A program made the translations under genes and the position numbers. 64,000 bases of DNA from Pagrus major (lineage: Eukaryota; Chordata; Actinopteri; Spariformes; Sparidae), in the NCBI RefSeq assembly GCF_040436345.1, contig NC_133224.1, forward strand, positions 13,601,703 through 13,665,702, read 5' to 3'. Below the pieces are notes generated by a model. It did not search any database. It saw only the letters and a program-made list of their open reading frames with translations, and was not told the origin of the DNA. Shown in pieces: positions 1 through 12,560 of the stretch (positions are counted from its first letter, which is position 1; every line of letters begins with the position of its first letter).

Positions 1-2476
1 CACTTGTAGTTTTCACTGTTGTTTCTACAGGTGACCTACAATGTTCAAAGACCAGCAGCACAGTCAGTTATCCAGCTGATGAGAGTCAAGACTGCACCTG
101 GCCACATTTACATTTGGTTGGCCCCCAACGAGTTTCTCACTCAGAGGTGTTCCTCATGAATACATTTCTGATGCTCACAGTATCTGTTGCAAACAAAGTG
201 TAATGCAGGAGAGCCAGAGATGTGTATGTGTGTGTGCTGGCACTGGATGTGATGGAGTGCGTGGCAGACACACCGTGGGATTAAATGCCTCTGTGTGTAT
301 ACAATTAGGGCTCTGCAACATGATCCTGCATCCATCCACCTACAACCCCCCCACCCAGTTTCTATATGGGCCCACAGCCAGCAGAGATGCCTTTAACACT
401 GACCTCTTATTTAGCACACATTCTAGCATCAACAGTGCTAAGCCTGTTTTCAGCCCTGCAAACAGGCCGGCAAGTTGTCAGTGCTGAATGATTTTCCAGA
501 AGATGGAAGCCACAAATGAAGGTTGGTCTCAGGTGTTTCTTGGTCAACTGAGGCTGAAAACAACAGATTCTAAGACAACGTGGACCAGGACAGATTGGAC
601 ATTATCATATATTGAGAAACTGGCCTGGTGGCAAGCTGTCATCACTGCAGCAGCAGCTTACTTGTAAATCCATGTACAGTAGGCGTTGTCTCACCTGTGA
701 ACAGAGGTTCCCATAGAACCAGATATGTGTTGAAAATATCTAAAGCTAGTTTACGGCTAACGCACAGTCAAGTAATGTGGCTGTTTGGGGTGAATAAACA
801 TACATGGGCATGAATTTGCTCCACTGGCTCAGGCCCAAACCTTCATGGATGACGTAATGTTTGAAATATTTGTTCAGGTTACGTTGAGTCTCACTGGCCA
901 TCAGTTTTCCTCACTCTCTCCCAAAAGTTACAGCGACAGGCGACCAAATGAAACACACCATCACCTTCAGAAGACTTGTGGATTTCTCTGGTTTGATGGA
1001 AATATTTGGGATAATAGACAAGTACACAACTCAACAAAATATATAACAAGAGATGTCTTCAGTTAGTTACTCCAAAAAGCTGTTTCATCTCCAGTGTAGA
1101 AGGAGACAATCTGTATGCTAAGCTAACCTAAACACTCTAAACACTGTATGTAATAGACATGAGATTGATATGAACTGACTCATCTAAGGAAGAGACAAAC
1201 ATATTCAAAAAATGTTGAACTATTTTAAGTGTTTGAAATAATCATGAGAGCTTTTCTAAGAACCAAATCTGACGTGAAAGTATTCTTGACAAGATTTATT
1301 TCCTGTACATCACAGGTTCATACAGAGCCGACCAAAACTGGATCCCATACCTGGAAGAACTCACCTGGAGCTGTGTGGCTGCTTGTCTTCAGATGGGCCA
1401 CACACTGAAAAGGTTCAAGGATTGAGGGACTAAACAGTAAATGTAAAGAGAACCAGACAGTTCAAATCTCTGTTGTCTTTGTATGTGTTTTTTAACCAAA
1501 CGTGTGTGGTTTTACTTTAAAAACGGTACTTATATCTCAGAAAGGACATGAAATTCAAAGCAGTGTTTTTGTAAAGCCTGGAGTGGAAGTAGAACATGAA
1601 AGAGTGAAAGTAACAAAGGCTTCCATGTTGTATTCAGAAGAATTTTATTTACAGTAAGCTCCATGTTCCTGTGCTTCATTCTGTAGGTCATGTCACACCA
1701 ACAAGTAGAAAACATTTAGAGACGTCTGCAAAAGAATTTCACATTTATTACATTTTCAAAATGCACAAACACATTTAAAATCAGCATGTGATGAAACATC
1801 TCATGTGGAGCCAACGCTGTACAGTTCACTTGCAAAGACTCCAAAGTTAAAAACCTAAACTAGGGCAGCGTCTGAGCATTAATTTCTGTTTGGACAAAAT
1901 GTTCAATGTTTCATTTCTCTCTCTCATCTGTACCCACCTGTCCCTGCTGTGCATTCACCGTTTCATTCCATATAAAAGTCCCTTTATAACTTTCTCACTT
2001 TTTCTCTTCAAGACAAATCTACCTTCTTCTACCTTCATACAATTTCAGCTTGTCCTGGAAGTTCACAGCAGGTGAGGGTCAGGCTTCAAACCCTCAGCCT
2101 GTTGACGTGTCCTTTGGCTCTGAATCAGTCCCACATTCACTCATTGATGCATAAGAACATCAGGCCTTCCTTCAGACCTGTGGAAAAGATATTTACACTT
2201 ATACAGAATTATTTATTTAAACAACAAGCTGTACTTTAAAAAAAAAGACAGTTATTCTCCATGCACCTTCACAAACTGCTGCAATGTGACTGGCAAAGTG
2301 TCACAATCTGAGATAATGGAGGAGCTGTCTGAGTTAATGATTGTTCAAAGAACTTTGCTTCTTCAGTCACACCTACTATTAAAATGTGATTAAAGGACCA
2401 TTAGATTGGAAAACTACAGAGCCTGTCAGGGGTCACGTGGTAGGACATGGTAGGACAGGACGTGGTCACTGTGCTC

Positions 2477-2770
2477 ACAGAGCACCAGGGAAACTAACTG
2501 ATGAACTGTGCAAACAGACAGAATTTGTCTGGCAGAACATGCTCTCTCTACGGCCAGTCTTTGGTTTGTCTGTTCTGGGCTACTGTAGAAACACAGCAGG
2601 CAACATGGTGGACTTTGTAGAGACAGACTGTCTCCCTCTGAAGATGTAAAAGACTCATTCTGAGTTAGAGAAAACACTACGATTCTTAGTTTCAGGTGAT
2701 TATGTACCAATGAAAACAAATGTATGATTATTACATTCCATTTCTGCTGATAGATCTCTATAAAAGTACA
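2477..2770. repeat. Interspersed repeat, MITE/SINE-like, in copy 1
   Basis: The stretch around a GGGCTACTGTAGAAACA motif, followed by the region ending near 'gatagatctctataaa', resembles from memory a very common perciform repeat that usually ends in 'tacacactggacctttaa'. Short ORFs on both strands here show no protein family. A consensus search would settle the family. Confidence 0.45.
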
Positions 2771-3584
2771 ATTTGTAATTTCATCTGCTGGAGGGCCCCG
2801 ACCAAAGAGAGTACAGAAAAGTGAGGGGAGAAGAAAAGAGTGAACCAGAGTCTCTGCTGATTCAAACTGACCCTTAAACTGAGAGTTTGCTGATCATAAC
2901 ATGCTGATAAAGTGCAATCAGAGCAGTGATGGAGCAGCACTTCAACCTAAAACAGCAACCACAGCGTAGCATTTTCTATATTACAACATGTCAACCGCTC
3001 AGAAGGCAGAAATTGATTTTTACCATTGAAAACTAAAACAACAACACAACCTGCATGATATTTAGATATAATACAGTACAATACCTGAATACAAGAACAC
3101 ATATTAATAATACTTTAATTCACTATAGTTTGGGGTTTTGTTTTTTACAAATGTAGGATTCTTTTGTAAGATTCTATGATAATGATAATGAATGATAACA
3201 TTCTAGTCTCCTCGCATAAAGAAAAGTAAAAACACATTTCCAAAAGTTGATTCAAAATGAAAGAAGGATGGACTGGCCAGCAGATCCACAGTCTGTGAAC
3301 TGTTTTAAGTACAAAACAATAAGTCAATGTCAGAATAATTACTTTGAACAGTGATATACAGAAATACATCAGGCTGCAGGTCACACAGCTGAGTTATCCC
3401 AGAGGTCCCTCTTTGTCCTTCCTGCTACAGCAGGTAGCGTGTAATGCTTTGACAGCTGCCTGGAAGCTAAAATCACATTCTTTATATTCCAGGGAGAAGG
3501 GAGAAGACCATTTTACATTTTTGTGAGAATAGTGAATAAACTGTATCTCAACATGAACTGCCTTCAGGTGGTTATTACAGGAAA

Positions 3585-3795
3585 ATGCAAAAGATTTGTA
3601 GGCAACAGGTCATGTTGAAAAATGAAGTGAATATTCTGTCATATATGCAGGACAAGTGCCTGAAGAGAGACCTCCAGGATGTCTACCATTGTATACATTC
3701 AACACACTACATTCAAAATTGTTATCAAAGTGACTCGAGGCAAATAGTGATTTGTGATTCTGGGCTATATAAATAAAACTGACTTGACTTGACCA
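3585..3795 (+). repeat. LINE (L2/CR1-like) 3' tail remnant, copy 1
   Basis: The stretch ends in 'gggctatataaataaaac' followed by the short tandem 'tgact' words typical of the 3' end of fish L2/Maui-type LINEs (recalled, not searched). No reverse transcriptase coding sequence is visible upstream. Confidence 0.4.
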
Positions 3796-5779
3796 TTATG
3801 TTAATGAATACATACAATGATATTTCCAGGCACATTAAAGATGGTGGTAAATGCTTTTACAGAAGCTCTGAGAGGCAAGTAGGAACAAATATGGTGATCC
3901 ATTTTCAAAGTGATCTCATTTTGTTCTTCTGACCCAAGGACAGGTGAATAAAAGGTTTGATCAGGATAATCTTTCCATTTTCCTTAATTATTTTATTTCA
4001 TCTATGAAACAGGTGAAAATAAATGTTTGCCAGGATCATTTTTCTAAGTTACTTTTTTTCATCTGTGACGTATGTCTCACATCTACTTTTCTTATGTATA
4101 GTCACCAGAGATAGCACCAATTAAAATAAATTTCAGTATTGTTTTATAACTCACTAACACAATATATGAACCTTGTGTTTCAAGTGCACTGAGGCTCAGA
4201 ACATTAATGCTTTCAGCTCTGTTTATAGCATGTGGTGCTGAAATGAGTATTGCAAAAACAAACACTTACAAAAATGATCCTGACAAAAAAATACAAATAT
4301 TTCATCAGTTAAAACTCTTTTGTCCCTCATTTTTAACAGATGAAAAAAAATTAAGGAATGTAGAAAGATTATCCTGGTAAAACCTTTTTTCACCTGTCCA
4401 CCACAGTACAGATTAGATTTTTTTTTCTCCTCACTTAGAGCTTCCATTTGACTTTTGTGCATTTTAAAGCAAAAGATGTGACACTGCATAAAATCCACCA
4501 GAAGTGATGGTGAGGAAATGTTAAGCTGTGTAGATATTTGCCTAAATACAGTCATCAAATATATTATTCAATAATGTGTTGTAATATGAAATAAAGAGGA
4601 GATCAATTACTGCAATAGTAAAGTCAATGCAATATAGATCTACAAGTTAACAAATGAAGTGACTCTTTCACATTTTTACAATGTGATGTTATAAAACAAG
4701 GCAAGAACTACACACTTCACTATAAACATCTTTTACAAGTTAAAAAAAAGGTGAAACAGGAAGTGGATGAGCCCTCTGATACAAGAGCCCTGATCCATCA
4801 CCTCCAGCCAATAACATAACACGATGAAGAGACCAAAACCCAGAGCAGTCCAACATCCACACAGGGTTCAGTCCTGTTGGGAACCAAGAAGAAACAGACA
4901 CTAAATTATTATGAACACACCATAAACAACTAAAACCCAAAAAATATAATTCACCAGATTTACTTTAAACAGAGTAAACTGTGTTTCTGCGTACCAAGAA
5001 ACCTTGTGTTCTGAGTTCATACAGTATACAGTGCAGAGACCTCTGATCAACTGCTTCACTTCTTTGACTCATTTCCAAGAAGATCCTGAGACAACTAGAC
5101 TAGATGAGAGTCCTGTGGAGGTTTTTCAATGAGAGAAATATTCAGCGAACATTTAAGCATTATTCACTCTGCAATCTGAGATTCAAAAATGATAGCTGGA
5201 CTGAGCTCATGTGTGTCCGACACACAGGTTCTGTCTGGCATCAGACTGATAAAAGTAGAACGGTACAATACTTCACAGTGCTGTGCTGGTTTGGAGACGT
5301 TTCTCCTGCACACACAGAAACATCATGCTGCTTTGTACTCTTTTCACATAAGATGGAACTTTATTAATGCTGAAGGATATTGTGTCAGAGATCGCTACAA
5401 TATTTTTATTACAGATTGCACATCTTTAAAATGCTAAAAGCCACGAGGTCTTTACTACCTAGTATCTGTATCTGTACATATTTGATTAACACAGTGTGTT
5501 GCTGGATAACTTTGGATTGCACTGCAGCAATGAGAGGGAGCAAAGAGCACTTTATTTGCCTGACTACCACACATACTTGCTTTACAGAGCGTGCTCCAGC
5601 AGGAAGCTTGTGTGTTTCACTCCAGTGTTATTGTTTGTTAGTCATGACTGCTGTTGACAGATGTCAGGTATTTAGCTGTGGCTAAAGCTGCCATGACTTA
5701 TATAAAAAATGCAACCAGCAATGAATTCTGTCTTCATCTGATCTGTAATTACACATTGACATAAATCAAAATCAAAAGC

Positions 5780-6068
5780 CCGAGTCCAGTTAACACTTTA
5801 TTATGACATCATTAATGAGTTACAGTTAGTTAAACTTTAGTCAATAGTTATTTCACTGTCGTAAAGGTTTATAAACAACAGTGTTAACTTCATAATGACC
5901 ATCTGAATAATGCTTTAAGACAAACTAACAGTATTTATGAAACATTTACAAAGTATGATGAACATCAGTTGTAACTTTACAATAAACAGTTGTTTAATAA
6001 ATGGTTTATAAAACATTTCATTGTTTGTTAACATTAAAAGTTATAGTTATTATAAATAGTTACCCAAG
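5780..6068. repeat. AT-rich interspersed repeat upstream of the TRIM 3' end, copy 1
   Basis: AT-rich block beginning with an 'aacactttattatgacat' motif and ending at 'tataaatagttaccc'. It resembles from memory a common teleost element built of words such as 'agttaaactttagt' and 'ttataaacatt'. Nothing coding is seen from 5700 to 6768. Confidence 0.4.
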
Positions 6069-6768
6069 TCCAATTTAAATGTTCATTTTCAACATTAGGT
6101 AGCACTTTGTCTGCCAGTTTAAAAATGAATGGTCGATTTCATATTCACTGTTTTTGTAAGTTACATTTTATTCTAATTGATTTGGCTGTATAAACACAAC
6201 AATCCAAGTGTGTAATCAAAGTGTATAAAACACTTCAAAACATTTATAGGCCATAGAGCATTATATATACAATTTCATCTAATTATACATTTCACAGGAT
6301 TACACTTGAGTACATTGGAAATTATCTACCAGTTGATTTTATTTATTATTCACTGTTTTACACGTGATACATTTTTAAATCTGTAAAATAAATTGAAATT
6401 AAAAAAATTGGGGATTGTTGAATTTTAGTCTAAATGTGTTCACATGAGGCTTCCTACAAAAAGCAAACTCAAATAAAAAACAGAAAATTAATGTTCTTTA
6501 CTCATCTCAATATAATCTTTATATGATGCCACAAAACCTGTCATGCATTCTCTATTGACTAGCAAAGCTCCAGTTCATAACAACATAGAAAAATTTTGTT
6601 CCAATAACACGTATAGAAACACACATATCTGTTAATGTGTAGCACAGTGGACATACTGTGAATATAGTGATTCAATCAAATAAGTAGCAAAGAAAGCGGA
6701 AATAGGCATCTCACTATCATAATCATCATCATCATCGAGATAACCATGACCTTCATTAACATAATCAT

Positions 6769-8175
6769 CTACATCTCTAACTTTGCAGTGACTTTCACAG
6801 GTAATATCCTCACTGGCTTGGTACTTAGTGTGTTAATGTATGGAAACAGCCTCTCAGAAAAAGTCTGTGAGAAGGTGTGTATGTGTGTGTTAGTATCCAG
6901 GTCAGAGAAGGACAGCTTTCCTCTGTTCCAGTCCAGATGCACTCTGATCCTCCTGATCGGGTTCTTCACTGAGAGAACTTGGTATGTATGTGGTGGAGAG
7001 TACGCTCTGTATTTACCATTGTCAAACCAGATTTCCCAGTATCCAGTCAGAAGCTCTCCCTTCCTCTCAATAGACTCTGCTGCCACACCCACTGCCCAGT
7101 TTGCATCAGTTGTAACTTCAACATCCCAGCTGTGAGTCCCTGAGTTAAAGCCCTCAGATCCCAGGACCGTGGGGTAGTATTTAAATCTTTCTGGGTTTTG
7201 CGGAAGCTCTCTCTCGCTCTGTCTGCAGGCCATACTTTTCAGATCGTCAGAAACAACGAGGTAGGGACCTGCTGTGTTTGGATCCAGAATCATGGGAGAA
7301 TACGTAACCATCTCCTTCATCTTGTTCCAGATGTTGTAGGTTAGGTTGCCCAGGTGTTTTGCCACATCTATGAGTGCTCCTAGGCCCAGCTGTGGATCAG
7401 CCAGCAGGGGGCACTGCTGGACTCTTTTCACTGCAGCCTTGTAATTCTGCAGGAATGAGACACTTGCACCATTCAGCTCCTTCTCTGTGGCTCTGATTGT
7501 GTCTGTGAGAGCTGCGATCTCTCTGCTCAGAGCCTGAATCTTCTGCCCCATCACCCTGATCTTCTGCTCCTCTTCCTCCTTCAGTGCAGTGATCCTAGCC
7601 TCCTCTTCTTTTTCTAAAAAATACTTGAGCTTCTTAAATTCTTCCCTAATCTGCATCTTTGTGTCCTGTGCCTGACCCAGGATGATTGCCTCTGTTAGTT
7701 CCCAGTGAACCTTAACTTGATTTAGGTTCTCCACTCTCTCTTGTAACGGCTTCAGGGATTTCCTGAGCTCCTCCTTGTAATCCTGTGCTGCTTCATCGAT
7801 GGGTCTGAATCTGTGCTTGATGTGTGTTTTTGAATCTCGACAGATAACACACACTGGCTGCTGATGGTCCAGACAGAAGAGCTTTAGTGTCTCTGAGTGC
7901 AGACTGCAGAAAGCCTCACATCTTGCAGAAGCAAGAGAAAGATCTTGTACAAAGGCTTCACACAGGTCCTTTAAAGCCAAGTTTCGGGGTGGGTCACTTT
8001 TTGAAGATCGTCTTTTACAAACTGGACACTCGCGAATCAGTTTCTCTGCCCACCAGTTCCCCAGACAGACTTTACAAAAGCTGTGGCTACATGACAGCAA
8101 AACCGGATCTTTGAAGATGTCTTGACAGATTGGACAAGAATAATTCAACTCTGACCTGGACAGCCGAGCAGCCAT
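6769..8175 (-). CDS. TRIM35-like E3 ubiquitin ligase (RING, B-box, coiled coil, PRY-SPRY), intact
   Basis: This is an intronless 468-codon gene. The RING finger uses C14, C17, C29, H31, C34, C37, C50 and C53, the C3HC4 pattern that recruits ubiquitin-conjugating enzymes. B-box 2 follows at residues 90-121 (C90, H93, C101, H104, C109, C112, H118, H121). A charged coiled coil rich in E and K runs roughly 125-260 and should mediate the antiparallel dimer. A PRY-SPRY domain fills about 275-468, with PRY 'LDPNTAGPYL' and SPRY words 'SWDVEV' and 'VHLDWNRGKLSF'. The domain order and text resemble the fish TRIM35-like/zinc-binding protein A33-like class. Such proteins are cytosolic E3 ligases whose SPRY domain reads the target, often in innate immunity; the target here is unknown. 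The start is the first Met before the RING, with a TATA box about 78 bp upstream. The only other copy in the window is frameshifted. Confidence 0.93.
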   Translation of the reverse strand: MAARLSRSELNYSCPICQDIFKDPVLLSCSHSFCKVCLGNWWAEKLIRECPVCKRRSSKSDPPRNLALKDLCEAFVQDLSLASARCEAFCSLHSETLKLFCLDHQQPVCVICRDSKTHIKHRFRPIDEAAQDYKEELRKSLKPLQERVENLNQVKVHWELTEAIILGQAQDTKMQIREEFKKLKYFLEKEEEARITALKEEEEQKIRVMGQKIQALSREIAALTDTIRATEKELNGASVSFLQNYKAAVKRVQQCPLLADPQLGLGALIDVAKHLGNLTYNIWNKMKEMVTYSPMILDPNTAGPYLVVSDDLKSMACRQSERELPQNPERFKYYPTVLGSEGFNSGTHSWDVEVTTDANWAVGVAAESIERKGELLTGYWEIWFDNGKYRAYSPPHTYQVLSVKNPIRRIRVHLDWNRGKLSFSDLDTNTHIHTFSQTFSERLFPYINTLSTKPVRILPVKVTAKLEM

Positions 8176-8252
8176 TTCTGAGTGAGCCTGAGAAGACAGT
8201 ACGACGACACTTGCTTTTGGCCTTGGTTTGGAGTCGTCTCTCTTCTAAAAGA

Positions 8253-8260
8253 CTTTTATA
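8253..8260 (-). promoter_or_regulatory. TATA box of the intact TRIM gene
   Basis: The minus strand reads TATAAAAG here, 78 bp upstream of the TRIM ATG. The spacing suits a transcription start about 30 bp downstream and a short 5' UTR. It is conserved in copy 3. Confidence 0.6.
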
Positions 8261-8383
8261 ACCAGTGGAAGTAGCAGTATTCCAGTATTCCCAGAATTCC
8301 CAGTATCCCCTTTCTTCTGTCCTCTCTGTCAGTGGAAGCTGTGTGTTTTGTATCCTGTAATCTGTCTCTCTGTGTGTCTCTGT

Positions 8384-8435
8384 CAGCAACTAACTGTGCT
8401 TCCTGGTTTATACCAGGAAGCACAGTTAGTTGCTG
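8384..8435. repeat. Palindrome at the left/right module junction
   Basis: Two perfect 24-bp inverted arms (8384-8407 and 8412-8435) flank a 4-base loop (TTAT). The arm includes AACTGTGCTTCCTGG. The outer right flank (TTTTTTCTCTCTAAGGACAGAG) has its inverted partner preserved only in copy 3 (31161-31180), so the ancestral arms were longer, about 45 bp. It lies about 210 bp upstream of the TRIM start. Confidence 0.9.
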
Positions 8436-8460
8436 TTTTTTCTCTCTAAGGACAGAGAGA

Positions 8461-8474
8461 ACTGTTGCAACAGT
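8461..8474. repeat. Short perfect palindrome ACTGTTGCAACAGT
   Basis: A self-complementary 14-mer just beyond the larger palindrome, kept in copy 2 near 18420. It could be part of a transposon terminus; no function can be shown. Confidence 0.5.
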
Positions 8475-8479
8475 AAGCA

Positions 8480-8965
8480 TTTATTGATATATCCACGGAC
8501 GTAATTTGGGGGGGGGGGGGGGGAGACACAGGGGGGAGACACAGGGGACATGTCCCCTGCACTTTTTCAAAAGGTCGTTTTGGTCCCCTGCAGTTTTAAT
8601 CGTCCAAAAACAATGTTACGCTATAGTAAACACAGACTGGTCAAGCACTAGGACCAAGCGGAAAACGGCCGCTCAAGCTGCAGCCTGTTCCCCTTAGTTT
8701 AGACCGCCCACAAGCTCCTCGATTGGCTCTGCCGTTTCTTGTGTGATTGGCCGTCCCCGCTGTCACTCCATCTTGCTTGCACACCGGTCTGCTAGTTGCC
8801 CAGGAGTCCTTATTAATCTGCCACGGTAAATTTGGCGTTTGTTCTGCCTGGGTCACGTCAGCTAGAAGGATTGTAATATCAGAGGTTTCATTTACATTAA
8901 CTTTTGAATCGGTGTCCATGCGCGTGCGTGCGTGTGTGTGTGTATGTGTGTTTGGTAATTAGGCG
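8480..8965. mobile_element. Poly-G-led block resembling a DNA-transposon terminus, copy 1
   Basis: A run of G's follows 'cacggacgtaatttgg', then two 'gacacaggggg' direct repeats, then a CpG-rich block with two inverted CCAAT motifs (ATTGG at 8722 and 8746), and finally a CG/TG dinucleotide stretch. I recall a similar start in teleost hAT-type (ZMYM1-like) transposons, but no transposase frame is present. The G run length differs between copies. Confidence 0.35.
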
Positions 8966-9271
8966 CAGCTGTAGAGCCTCAACAATGCAAAGATTTTAAA
9001 AAAGCTTATATTTAATGCCAAAGAGATGCACTTATTTTCATGTATTATTTTTATGTTGAAAGGCAACAACTGATTTAAAAAAACACCAACAATGAAAGAT
9101 TTAGGGAAAAATACAATAAAACCTCGGATTACAAATGTGATTTTATACATCCAGACTCATGATAATTGTCAAACTAAGTTTTTTCCTCTATAACCGTATC
9201 ATCAAAATTGATGATTGTTGCACCCCAAATTGTCCCATTGTTCATGTCATGCATCAATATATTTTTGTCAG

Positions 9272-9499
9272 GTGACGGATGATAGAGATGCAGAAGGAGA
9301 TACAGGAGGAGAGGCTGGAGGAGATGGAGGAGAAGAGGCTGGAGGAGGGAGAGGAGGAGAAGCTGGAGGAGATGTAGGAGGAGAAGAGGCTGGAGGAGGG
9401 AGAGGAGGAGAAGCTGGAGGAGATATAGGAGGGGAGGCTGGAGGAGGGAGAGGAGGAGAAGCTGGAGGAGATATAGGAGGAGAGGCTGGAGGCTCACAG
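9272..9499 (+). repeat. GA-rich minisatellite between splice-like borders, copy 1
   Basis: Degenerate 24- and 27-bp units of the GGAGGAGA type encode Gly/Glu-rich text in one frame (GGDVGGEEAGGGRGGEA), Glu-rich coiled-coil-like text in another (RLEEMEEK) and Leu-rich text on the other strand. The block starts right after 'atttttgtcag' and ends right before 'gtgaggt', so it has the form of a 228-bp exon. No flanking coding exons could be recognised, so this may be a relic of a transposon or gene exon. Confidence 0.6.
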
Positions 9500-11142
9500 G
9501 TGAGGTTGAAAGAATAAACATATGTTAGTCATGGGTTGATGCCTTGGGCAGGAAGAAACTCTGCTAGGAATTTATTTCTGCCAATGATCGAAGACAACAT
9601 GTGTTTGGAAGCTTTGGATGAGTTGATTATGTTGACCCTTCTGTGGTCTTTGGGTCAAATTGACCCTTTTTCACTTTTCATTTACATCAAAAATAGGATT
9701 TTCTTCCTGCCTAAAGATGACAGTGGTTCTCTGTTACACTTATTTCAAATAAAATTGATTACTTGACTACTTGCACTGAATTATGGACATTTTATTAAAT
9801 TTCTCCCCACCTGTGATATTCCTATAATATTGTCAGTGAGATTAAATGTCTAAACCTCACACATGAGGTGCTGTGTGAAGCTGAAATGATGAAAATATAC
9901 ATGACTTGAATTATGTTCAGTAGCCTGAGTTATTTCTAACACAAGTGGAATATAGCTCAGAAAATACACAACACCACAGTGTAGATATACTCTGTACAAT
10001 CAATGCATTTCATTTTTACTAATGTAAAAGTACTAGCATCAAAATATACTTTAAATATCAAAAGTAAAAGTACTCTTTATGCAGAATGGCATATTTCAGA
10101 ACAAATCTACATTGATGCATTGATGTGTGATCACTTTGGAATAACAACTTTATCTAATTAATCTGCAGGGTAACCTGTGAATTTCTCCTCAGGGATAAAT
10201 ACATTTTGATCTTAATCTACAATATTACAGCATCATTGATTTGTTGATCACAAGCTGTCAAATAAAGGTAGTTCAGTAAAAAGTCAGTAATCTGCCTCTG
10301 AACTGTGGAGGAGTAGAAGTATAAAGTAGCAGTAAATACACATATTCAAGTACCTCAAATGTGTACTTCACTACTGTACTTGAGTAAATGTACTTACTGT
10401 AGCTTTCACTGAACCACTGATATCTAATCCCAGTTTGTCCTGCTGAGAGTCTGAAAGCTAAATCTTACACTCCTACAGAGACCTTTAGAAAGGGACATCT
10501 GCACCAGACTCCATTCAACAATATGCCAATTTTAAATTCTCTGACTGATTGCTTACAAACCTGCAAACCTCCTACTGCACCATGACTGAGCCTTAATGAA
10601 TAAATGAAACAGTGAGTCATCAGCACCACAGGCACTTTCACCTTTTCTGGAAAAGAAGTGTCCTTTTGCAGTCCTTTACAGCTCTCTGCTGATGATCTGC
10701 TGATGAGTGTCTGTGTAGGTCAGGACAAGATCAAATCACGTTTTAAAATAAAGTATAAATTAAAGCTTTTCAATTTTCAAAAAAAAAGGTTTTTACAACA
10801 CAAATATCCCAAATATTTAGAATAAAAGAAAACAAGCTGATTTTTTTCATCAATCAGACCAAAGAAGCAGCTTTTGGTTTCCTTATTCAATCATGGTCAC
10901 ATCACCCTCAGTCCCATTAGATTCATTAACACTAATGGAAAATATTGCCAATATTAGCAATAACTGCTAGCTTAAGTCTAATGTTGAAATACATGAGAAA
11001 CAACAGGGTTTGACAGATTTATAAATCTCACTGTTTTCTGGACTAAAGTCCTCTTGTCAGTGACAGAAGGTGTGAAGAAGGTTCAGGTGTAATAAGTCTC
11101 CAGTAAATCCTTTTTTCGTGGAAAAAGTGAACTTTTCTGAAA

Positions 11143-11394
11143 ATGTCGGACCGTAGGAAGGCTCGGTTCTGTCTCAGTGTTGATCCGGACCGAATGATGC
11201 ACCTGGAGACAAACCATGGCAACCGTGGAACGTTCAGGTTCCCCTGCCCAGCAGCCCACAGCTCACCTGGAGAACATAGATCCCACCAGAATGGTGAAGT
11301 CCCGACAAAGGAGGCCAGAGATCAGGCCGATATGAACCTATGGAGAACTTCACATAAAGAAACATGTCAGGTGTCCGATAAGAGGCCCTTATAA
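11143..11394 (+). other. Small open reading frame of unknown status, copy 1
   Basis: An 83-codon ORF starting MSDRRKARFCLSVDPDRMMH. It sits in a stretch with more CpG than its AT-rich surroundings and contains a donor-like site (CAG|GTGTCC) at 11369. No domain is recognised. The copy 2 version differs by three amino acid changes (R to Q, H to N, T to S) and no silent change, which argues against purifying selection. It could be a first exon or chance. Confidence 0.2.
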
Positions 11395-12169
11395 CGCTTA
11401 TAACGTGATGACGCATCCCCAGGCCTACAGACGTTAGAACATGAGCTGGACATGTTGGACTTTCTAGCCTTTCATTTATAATATTTATGCATACAAACAA
11501 TATTCATATATTTAATAAGTCATATTATTATTTCTGGGCGGCTCCTCTCCTGCTGAACTTTTTCTGTGTGTTCATTCTTGCACATTATATCGCTACTATA
11601 GCGCCATCAGGTGGGCTCAACAGAGAACTGCATGTTAATGACTAGTTGGGCTGCGGTTCAGTTTAAGTGGAACAAGCCAGAGAGCAAACATTACTGCAGC
11701 CTGTACCATACACATCATTTATTATTGTTCTCTATCTACTACGGGTCTGTTATATTGAAGTTCATGTGAGGCTTTGGGCCCCTGGCTGACCTTACTGTCG
11801 GCCCCCCACCCACCCAGCACACCCCAACAATCAGCTGATTGCTGCTGAAGAAGCAGATCCTGAGGACACTCAGGTGAAGGATTAGGGACAGAGGTATAAA
11901 TGAACCTTTACTCTGTGTCAATACTATGATTGGATACTATGAAATGAAAAGAATACTATGAAAAGAATTTCCTCTTGCGGGATCACAATAGTAAATTAAA
12001 TTAAATAAAAAAATGATTATATGAACAAATATGCTGAATATTTGTTATGGTTTCATATAGTGGGGATGTGTTTATTTACGCATGATGAATATGTGAGGCT
12101 TTTACCTGCTGCAACAGGAAACGTGCCACTTGACAATAAATGGAGCTTCAAAAAAGCTGAATATTTTGA

Positions 12170-12560
12170 AAAGTCACCCAGCCTCCAGCACCTCTGCAAC
12201 CTGCCTGCACTCTACTGTGGATCCTCTGTGTTATATCCTCCTGAGCCTCCACTTCTACCTCAGCCCACACCACTGTGAGTCTCCACCTTCTCTTACCTAC
12301 CCAGCCACCAGCGTTTCCACCTGCCAGAGCCCGAGTCTCTCCACGCCAGCCCAGCCACCTGCTGTGCCACCTGCCTGAGCCCGAGCCAGAGCATCTTCCA
12401 CTACCTGCCTACTCAGCTTCAACAATAAATTCATTTAACTATCTCCCTGCTTGGTGTCAGCTTTTGGGACCCTTCTGTACTTCATATCGCTGCTGTAGCT
12501 GCTGAAAAGACAGAGATCTCCTAACTTCATTATCTCCTTGTCTACCCAAGCCTCAAACCC
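12170..12560 (+). mobile_element. LTR-like retroelement tail, copy 1
   Basis: A C-rich region (CCTGCCTGCACTCTACTGTG, then repeated 'ccagcccagccacc') is followed by AATAAATTCATTTAAC and 'ctccctgcttggtgtc'. This is the arrangement of R-U5 in fish Ty3/gypsy LTRs as I remember them. No gag-pol lies beside it, so it would be a solo-LTR fragment. Proline-rich ORFs here are a by-product of composition. Confidence 0.35.

Noticed and set aside
4740-4860. Possible terminal exon on the minus strand (after CCCAACAG, reading VDVGLLWVLVSSSCYVIGWR and stop), resembling a membrane-anchor exon
   Set aside because: No upstream exons could be found, and the copy 3 version has a stop near its start (CCC TGA). 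It might be a dead exon, but the support is too thin to annotate.
9174-9521. Leucine-rich minus-strand ORF (115 codons; 225 codons in copy 2 at 19130-19807)
   Set aside because: A reading of the GA-rich minisatellite on the opposite strand; the poly-Leu text follows from CTC/CTT repeats.
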